Positions 57,575-64,000 of a DNA stretch of 64,000 bases are shown here, one piece after another. The stretch is from Melocanna baccifera (taxonomy: Eukaryota; Streptophyta; Magnoliopsida; Poales; Poaceae). The number at the start of each line of letters is the position of its first letter. Positions within the stretch are counted from its first letter, which is position 1. Location: contig CM070683.1 in NCBI GenBank assembly GCA_036346265.1, positions 6,309,001-6,373,000 of the forward strand, given 5' to 3'. Made by a program: the position numbers and the translations under genes. The notes below the pieces were generated by a model. The model did no database searches and was not told where the DNA came from. It saw nothing but the letters and a program-made list of their open reading frames with translations.

Positions 57575-58215
57575 TGCGTCTGTCAATTTGCATAGAATAG
57601 CTCTTCTACATGCAGAATCATTTGCAACAAATTTCAATCGATTTCGTAAAATTTTGTCGTGTGAACACGAGGTTAACATTCCAAATATGAAAGCTTGCTA
57701 TAAAAGTATGTGGGGCCCACATGTATGCCTAGCCCTGTCAATTTGCACAGAGTAGATCTCTTACATACATAATTATTTAAAATAAATTCCAATCAATTTC
57801 GTAAAACTTTTATAGTATGAACGCGATATTGAAATTTTAAATACCGAAGTTTTACAAAAACTTGCTATAAAAGCATATGGGGGCCCACATGTACACATAG
57901 CCCTGCCAATTTGCACAGAGTAGCTCCCCTGCACGTAGAATTATTTGCAATAAATTTTAATCGATTTCGTAAAACTTTTGTAGTATGAATGCGAAGTTGA
58001 AATTTCAAATACCGAAGTTTTACGAAATCTTGCTATAAAAGCATGTAGAGCACACATGTATACCTAACCCTCCAAATTTGCACAAAGTAGCTCCCCTACA
58101 CATAGAATCATTTGCAATAAATTTTAATCAATTTCGTAAAACTTTTGTAGTGTGAACATAAAGTTGAAATTCAAAATACCGAAGTTTTACAAAAACTTGC
58201 TATAAAAGCATATTT
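57575..58215 (+). repeat. Four-unit tandem repeat, unit about 155-168 bp
   Basis: The mark TG(T/C)CAATTTGCA or its variant recurs at 57581, 57736, 57904 and 58071 (spacings 155, 168, 167). Each unit also carries ATTTCGTAAAACTTTT-like, ATACCGAAGTTTTAC-like and CTTGCTATAAAAGCAT-like strings in the same order. It is non-coding. The unit is near nucleosome length, but the sequence does not look like the known grass centromere repeats. Confidence 0.9.
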
Positions 58216-58500
58216 TTGCGATTGCCATTCATTTGAAAATTTTGAAAATAAGATAGTGTTACAAGAGGCTGTGTGCGCTATGAAAACTAAATATTTAAAA
58301 TATTATAATGAGATTCTGTACTTACACGTATTTGTATTTATTCTAGATGTAAGAGCTAAAATTGAAGGATTCACTCATGTTCTTTTGATTATAGGTGATT
58401 CTGTAGGGATATATTACTCTAACTATTTTACATCTGTTTATTCACAATTGTTTGAATTGTACCAGAAATACGAGCATAAATTTCAGGAAGTTCACCTGTA
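58216..58500 (+). pseudogene. hAT transposase fragment
   Basis: A plus-strand frame reads MKTKYLKYYNEILYLHVFVF, then ILDVRAKIEGF and YSQLFELYQKYEHKF. This matches the pattern of the plant hAT (RICESLEEPER/DAYSLEEPER-type) region just before the dimerisation domain: MKxKFxKYW, FILDPRxKM, LYxKYExKF. The fragment stops at 58500. The N-terminal BED finger and the C-terminal dimerisation region are not found next to it. Confidence 0.8.
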
Positions 58501-59620
58501 ACAACCTCCACCAGCACCCACCATAAGTAACAAGACAAATATATAGGACACTATCTTTTCCTTCAGAAGATTAACCTCCACATCATCAAGTGTTGCAACA
58601 ATCCATACCAGGACTCGCGGGGAACAATAAATCTTTCGAGACAGCGATCCCATGCCTCGCCGTACAGAGAACTTCACCATTTTGGACTAGTGACATCCAT
58701 ATTAGTATGGGATGTGTTAACTGTTCCTGTCTCGACAATTTCTTCTGAGTTTGCTTCCAATATTTCTAGTAGAATATTGAAGAAGAGAAGAACAAGACTC
58801 ACAAGTGAGATGGTAGAAGTATTTGTCACAGTGAAAAGTTTGGAACAAGCTGATGCGTGAGCTCAGCACTGCATGATGGATATGGAGTCGGAACACGCGT
58901 TCAACAATATCTATCGAGATGGCGACAAAGGCAGTTAAGACGCTGATGATACCACAGATGATTCTTAGAGCATCCATGTATACATTGTACTTATGATTTT
59001 TTTACTTGTAATACTGAACTGTAGACTGTACTCTTTTTTCTTTGCCAAGATTTTCTCGAGTTGAGTTTTTACTTAACAAAATTTTTAATAAGGCAACCAT
59101 TTTAACATCAATAAAACTCATTATTATATTTCTATAATTTAATATGTCTTCTCTCGATAATTTCTATAATTAAATATACCTTTTTGTATAATTTCTATAA
59201 TTTGTTATGTCTTTTTCAAATTCTACACATTTTTTTCTACTATTAAGTTTTTTCTAATTTTTTAGGACCAAACAATTAGCTAGGAGAAATGAGTGTGTCA
59301 TGCCTTCGTGGCCCGTTGGGCTAAACGGGCCGTGTGTCATCCCGGCTCGACACGAACCCCCTCTAGGCTATGCCTGGGCTGACGTCTCGGCCCACGGGCG
59401 GCACAGCAAAGCCCGTTCCGGCTGATGGGCTAAACGGGTCGTGACTAATGAGCCCGTGTCGTGACGTGCCACCCATTTGGGCACATTTGACTAGCGATAA
59501 CTATGCAATGAATTATCTATATAGTGTACATATTAGAAAATCATCTATAGGATCATCTACTAAATAGTAGAAAGCGTATTTCTTTATCATGCTTCTCGCT
59601 CCTGCACGTACGACTGATAT
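58501..59620. other. hAT-like debris and intergenic
   Basis: At 59290-59490, repeated GGCCCGTTGGGCTAAACGGGCC and CGTGTCGTGACGTGCC-type strings resemble subterminal regions of a hAT family. No target duplication was identified. Confidence 0.4.
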
Positions 59621-60060
59621 CAAGGCTGTAAAAAAACTCGAAGCTCACGAGCAGCTCACTCTAGGCTTGATTCGGACTCAGCTCAAGCTCCAAATAAGCC
59701 GAGCTCGAATAGCTTACAAGCTTCGAGTTTTTTTACAGCTCACATACATACTAACTTTTACTAAGTTTACTTGAATCGAGTTTGAGTTTTTCTATTGTTA
59801 AAAATCAGTGTATGTTGAATTATTTTTTACTGTTATCAAACTTACTCAAACCGAACTCAAGCTTAAGCTTTTTTATTACTAAAAATTAGTGTATATTAAA
59901 TTATTTTAACTATTATCAAACTTATTCAAGCTGAACGCTAACTTAAATTGAGCTCTAGACTCAAACCCTAACTCAGGCTCACTCGAGTTTGACTCGAGTT
60001 TCTACCGAACTTCAGCTATAAAGGTTAAGCTAACTCGAATTCAGCTCATTTACAGTTCTA
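59621..60060. mobile_element. Non-autonomous hAT-like element, same family as 4506-5133
   Basis: The left end AGGCTGTAAAAAAACTCGAAG and right end CAGCTCATTTACAGTTCT share the CTGTAAA termini and the GAGCTCGA/CTCGAGTTT subterminal repeats of the 628 bp element at 4506. This copy is diverged, about 440 bp long and without the GC-rich interior. No clear target duplication. Confidence 0.6.
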
Positions 60061-60535
60061 ACTATATACCGCTATACATGCCCTTGGCAAACGAATAGAA
60101 CCTGAAACTGTGGAGATTTTTTATGGCACACGACCAACGCATCGGACTTCAACAGCCAGTAAAACGATTATATTGTCTAGTTTCCAAACTCCTTTAACAT
60201 TGCCTTCCGTCTGGCATTAGAGCTAGATAAACTACCATACTACTGCCTGACATAGCTTGCTGAACAACAAAGCCTTGGCAATGGAAATGCAGCAGCTCAG
60301 AACACACGAGCTTCGCTTACAAGGCCGCTTGCAAGAGCTACATCAGTACATCACAAAACATCACCTCTTGTACTTGTGCACGTGCAACACCCAGTCAATA
60401 ATTGCTTGGGGGGATAAATCACAAAACACCGTCTAATCAGCGGCCACCAGGCACCTCGTCAGCCAGAAGACCGAGGCGCGTAGCGAAGAGAAAAAAGAAG
60501 GGCCAAAAGACCGGAGCGGCATCGCGACTTGGTGC
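60061..60535 (-). other. 3' flank of DDM1
   Basis: Presumed 3' UTR and intergenic sequence downstream of the DDM1 stop codon. A poly(A) signal was not assigned. Confidence 0.4.
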
Positions 60536-63172
60536 TCAGCTGGTGAGCGATGAGAGCATGCCGCCGCCGCTCTTGTTGGGCACCACGACCTCCCAGCCGG
60601 GGCCTTTCAAGGGAATAATAGGGGCGGCGTCCGCAGCGCCAGGCGCGCCGGTAAGGTCGCTCCGGTCCATCAACTTCGAGAGGTCCTCGTCGCTGATGTC
60701 CGTCTGGATCATCCTGTCTTCCTCGTCCTGCTCGTCCCTGAGCAGCGCCAGCAACTCCGCCTCCTGCGTTCCCATGAAAAAAGCACCATCAGAGACCATT
60801 TCCCAGCGTGGCTTCACTTTGTTCTTTTTGTTCTTTTGGAGCTCCCTATCTAAAAGAAGCATTATTGATACTTTAGATAATGCAATTTTTACATCTAAGG
60901 CGTTAGGCTTCGCTCTATCTTGTTCAAACTGTCCCTTCCCGATCACCACATGCTCTAGCTTCAACTTTCCGAAAGCTTTCTTGATGATCCGTCCCTGCAA
61001 CAATGAGAAGATTAGCACCTGTCCAACAGAAATAGCCCAGCAAATCTGAAGAGAACAGATCGTCCAACCGCACCTCAACAGAATGTGATGTTGCCATCCT
61101 ATATACATGCACCGGGCGTGTTTGACCAATCCGGTGGCATCGATCCATGGCCTGCAAATCCATCTGCGGATTCTGCAGGATGAAGCAAAAGTTCGCCATA
61201 TCACAAATACGACAGACTTGGGGTAAAATAAGTATTGTACAAAGGAGTACAGCTACACGCACAACCAAATGGCATGCAGAAAGAGCGCATCTTCTAATTA
61301 CTACTTGTTATCACATTAACATTTTGTCCGAAGCAGTACTACTGTATTACACTATAACAAGCTCCTCTTCGATAGAGAATTACCCAGTCACTATCATAAA
61401 GGATACAGGTATCAGCAGAAGTAAGATTGATACCAAGCCCACCAGCCCGTGTGCTTAGAATGAAGATATTCATACTGCTGTTCAAGTCATTAAATTCTGC
61501 TATCTGCCACAGAGAAATAGTAGCAAATATAACTCGTGAGATAATGACAAGTATAGACAACCATCAAGTAGCTAATGGAGCAAGACTATTTGCCTCAGTA
61601 GAGAACATACAACAAAAGAAACATAAAGCAACATTTAAGATTTAAACACACTGGTTCCACAATAATAATAGTAATGTGCTTCCAAGCTACAGTACACCAC
61701 CTGGTTTTCCATATTATGTCATGAAAGAACTGATATCACAAAACAGTAACATGGAAGGATATTACAATGCACCCAAAAATAATAATTTTCAAATATTTTC
61801 TATTGTATTTCAAGAATGTGCAATTAGCACATGCCTGCAGCACCACGCATGCATCAACACATGTTGTCAAATCACATGCGAAACTATAGTCATGCACATA
61901 ATTAGGAAAGCATAAGTGCATGTGCCTAAAGTCCAATACATAATACTGCCGAGCCCAGGCACAGTGCAATTGTACAGAATGTAGTTTATACCAAATAAAA
62001 TGGTATAGGTATGACCAGGGTTCAAAATCCCGGCGGTTACCGGCCGGTAACCGCCGGTTACCGTTTTTACCGGTGGAGACCGGTAACCCAAAAAACCGGC
62101 CAGTATCAATTTTTGAATTTTGAATTTTTTCCGGTTACCGGTTTCAAAACATCTCAAAATTCAAATTTTGATTTCCAAATTTTGACCGGTTTTTCCGGTA
62201 ACCGCCCGGTTACCGTTACCGGCCGCCGACCGGGATTTCTTCCGGTTCCGGTATTTGGAACCTTGGGTATGACTACCACATTACCTGCCTCCTCCTCTCT
62301 TCCAACTTAACACTACCATCAATTCGGCAAACCTCAAGGCATTTGGATTCCAAGTAATATTCAATAATGTCCAAAACTTTTGTCCACTGTGAAAATATTA
62401 GAACCTACAAATATATCAATTGAACAATAGTTCAGGTCTAAGATTAAAAAAAACATGAAAGCTGTGCTAGCATGCGCATGAATACAAGCCCAGATACAAA
62501 GGTAATATAAGAGAAAACCATGTACCTTGTGCTTTCGTGCAAGTAGGAAATTTAGCAATCTGTCCAACAGCTGAAATTTACCACATTGTTCCAGAAGCTT
62601 CTCAACAGGTGGGTACATACCTGCAAAAAACAAGTGAACGACAATGTAAATAAAAGTCAGGAAACAAACACATGAAGAAATAGATAACATATGTCCAATG
62701 TGGAACAAACCTGATGATTCAAATGCAGATTCCAAAAGATCAGGATGGTTACAATTCTTCCTCAGTTGAATTAACAGATTATTTAGCTTAGCCTTAATGC
62801 CAGGCCTCCGCAGCACTACAATACAGCTCAAATTTGTCAAATTAGATAATTATTAATTTAGCCACAGACTGGACTGTAAGTCTAGGAATATATGCACGAG
62901 TGCAAGCATACATACCAATATCTGATTTCTCATGCAAGTATTTGTCAAATGTTTTTTCAACCAAGTGATCCTGGATTTGCTTCTGATGTTCAGTCATGTT
63001 AGCATAAATGATTATCTCTTTCTTTCGTGGAAGCATCTGCTCTACATCCTCCTTCATCCGCCTTAGAAGGAATGGACGCAAAATGGCATGAAGCTTTGAA
63101 ACAACATGGACCCTTCTCTTCTCTTCAGTTTCTTCTTCTTGATCTTCACCTCCTTTCCCAGAAAAATCAAAC
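60536..63172 (-). CDS. DDM1: DDM1 (DECREASE IN DNA METHYLATION 1) Snf2 chromatin remodeller, 3' part
   Basis: Eight minus-strand exons: 62916-63172, 62711-62815, 62526-62620, 62285-62404, 61384-61503, 61074-61172, 60893-60994, 60536-60763. All have GT-AG junctions and phases agree throughout. This is the C-terminal half, about 375 residues; the upstream exons lie beyond the right edge.

Motifs in order: ILRPFLLRRMKEDVE, LRKNCNHPDLLE, VLIFSQWTKVLDI (helicase motif IV region), STRAGGLGINLTSAD (motif V), QAMDRCHRIGQTRPVHVYR (motif VI) and LKLEHVVIGKGQF. The DDM1-type ending is MDRSDLTG...GPGWEVV...GGGMLSSL. These define the Lsh/DDM1 subfamily, a nuclear ATP-dependent nucleosome remodeller needed for DNA methylation and silencing of transposons. 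The helicase motifs look intact. The last intron is 129 nt and open in frame. A hAT MITE sits in another intron. Confidence 0.95.
60764..60892 (-). other. In-frame 129 nt last intron of DDM1 (exitron-like)
   Basis: It begins GTAAAAATT and ends GGAACGCAG. The length is a multiple of three, with no stop codon in the DDM1 frame, so retention would add 43 residues between NALD and EAELLALL. The inserted residues include a Lys-rich run (KNKKNKVKPRWEM). Confidence 0.8.
62016..62265. mobile_element. hAT-type MITE in a DDM1 intron
   Basis: The perfect 8 bp direct repeat GGTATGAC at 62008-62015 and 62266-62273 flanks a 250 bp element. Its ends are CAGGGTTCAAAATCCCGG and, reverse-complemented, CAAGGTTCCAAATACCGG. 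The interior is full of CCGGTAACCG palindromes. It lies in the intron between exons 62285-62404 and 61384-61503, starting 20 bp downstream of the first of these. Confidence 0.95.
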
Positions 63173-64000
63173 CTTCAAAGACAATTATCAACCCAACAGA
63201 GGCAAAACAAATCAAATGCAATGCATGGAGCATTTTCAACAAGTGGCTTTATTGCCTTTGAAACAAAAATGTCTCACGTGTTACGGTACCAAACCCCATC
63301 TAAATAGTTGTTAGAAACATGTAAATATTACTTGGAGTCATCAGTAGACATTTAAGCATACACAACATATCAGTACACCATATAAATCAGCAAAAATACA
63401 CAGGATAAATTTCTGTTATTCAATAGACATTTTAGCAGACATTACATATACACAATAAAAATCAGCAAAAAAAAATAGCATGCACGTTCACTACTCCATG
63501 TTCTTCATTTCAACAAGAATGCTTCTTGGCGGGATAGGCATACCAACTTTACAACAAGAAAAGTAAGTATTAGTATGCTTTATGAAGAACAGTGCTTCTG
63601 AACCTCGTAATACATACAGCAACAACAGAATATATGTTTCAAGAGTAGTAGTAGGATTAAAATAGCGGAATTACTTGATTTATAGACATGATAGTTCGTG
63701 GTGATGGAACTGATACTGCACTTAAAGCAATTTTAACAGATACTTTTGCAATGGTTTAATCACAAATATGCTAGCTTTCGAGGCCCAGATGCTAATCACT
63801 TTACAAATGCTGATAGATACTTGACTAGAACAACTAACATATATGTTCTGCTCGATCCATATACAAATTACCCGAGCTATCAATACAAGATCTAGGCCAA
63901 TGGCACAGAAAGCTGTTACAAAATCTAGGCAAATGCTACATTGGAAGGTTCAGGTAACTTTCGATTAGAATCAATACAAGACAAGAAGTGCTTCCAGTAC
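63173..64000 (-). other. DDM1 intron or unresolved upstream part
   Basis: The acceptor at 63173-63174 belongs to an intron that runs at least several hundred bases to the right. No further DDM1 exon could be read before the window ends. Confidence 0.5.

Noticed and set aside
57575..58215. Centromeric satellite array
   Set aside because: Only four units, and the sequence lacks resemblance to CentC/CentO-type repeats as I remember them. Unit length alone is not enough.
60536..61204. A single continuous 222-residue DDM1 C-terminal exon
   Set aside because: The joined reading would include two introns (60764-60892 and 60995-61073). Good GT-AG sites remove them and restore the conserved DDM1 sequence.

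Overview
This is a 64 kb piece of a plant nuclear genome, almost certainly a grass (Poaceae). The evidence is GC-rich first exons next to AT-rich introns, and an intergenic space full of MITEs, hAT, MULE and CACTA remnants and nested Copia elements. The intact proteins have plant-specific architectures. No bacterial-type operon, CRISPR array or phage feature is present. Species cannot be fixed from the sequence alone.

Layout. 1-7.2 kb: intergenic repeats (degenerate tandem repeat, Stowaway MITE, a hAT-type non-autonomous element with a visible target-site duplication, paired MITEs). 7.5-11.6 kb, plus strand: a four-exon LRR receptor-like kinase whose kinase domain lacks the catalytic-loop Lys and Asn and the DFG Asp, so it reads as a receptor pseudokinase. 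12.34 kb: a tRNA-Arg(CCU). 13-19.2 kb: LTR-like debris and a decayed CACTA (TNP2-type) transposase with subterminal repeats. 20.6-25.3 kb, minus strand: a five-coding-exon SEC14/CRAL-TRIO lipid-transfer protein with a GC-AG intron and a long intron in its 5' UTR. 25.7-36.5 kb: repeats, a 1.47 kb hAT element with a perfect 8 bp duplication, a Tourist MITE, and an unrecognised three-exon gene or fragment on the minus strand. 37.1-42.1 kb: a 5 kb Copia element. 43.1-51.1 kb: a nested structure, described below. 51.7-52.2 kb: a single-exon plant protein of unknown role. 53.7-60.1 kb: LTR-like and hAT debris, including a four-unit tandem repeat of about 165 bp. 60.5 kb to the right edge, minus strand: the 3' half of the DDM1 (Snf2-class, Lsh/HELLS) chromatin remodeller.

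The most interesting object is 43078-51142. It has terminal inverted repeats of about 205 bp and a degenerate 9 bp target-site duplication, as expected of a Mutator-like element. Between the repeats it carries fragments of a pepsin-type aspartic protease gene, so it reads as a Pack-MULE. A 450 bp solo-LTR-like insertion sits inside the protease fragment and itself contains a permuted piece of histone H3.3 coding sequence. A 4.86 kb Copia element then landed inside the H3 piece. A BED-finger (hAT-like) element with a GC-rich minisatellite sits elsewhere in the same protease fragment.

The host genes are unrelated in function and do not form a pathway. They are separate plant genes in a transposon-dense setting. 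DDM1, itself a transposon-silencing factor, carries a hAT MITE in one intron. All exon boundaries were worked out by hand from splice-site dinucleotides and reading-frame closure. Protein identities rest on motif recognition, not on a database search.
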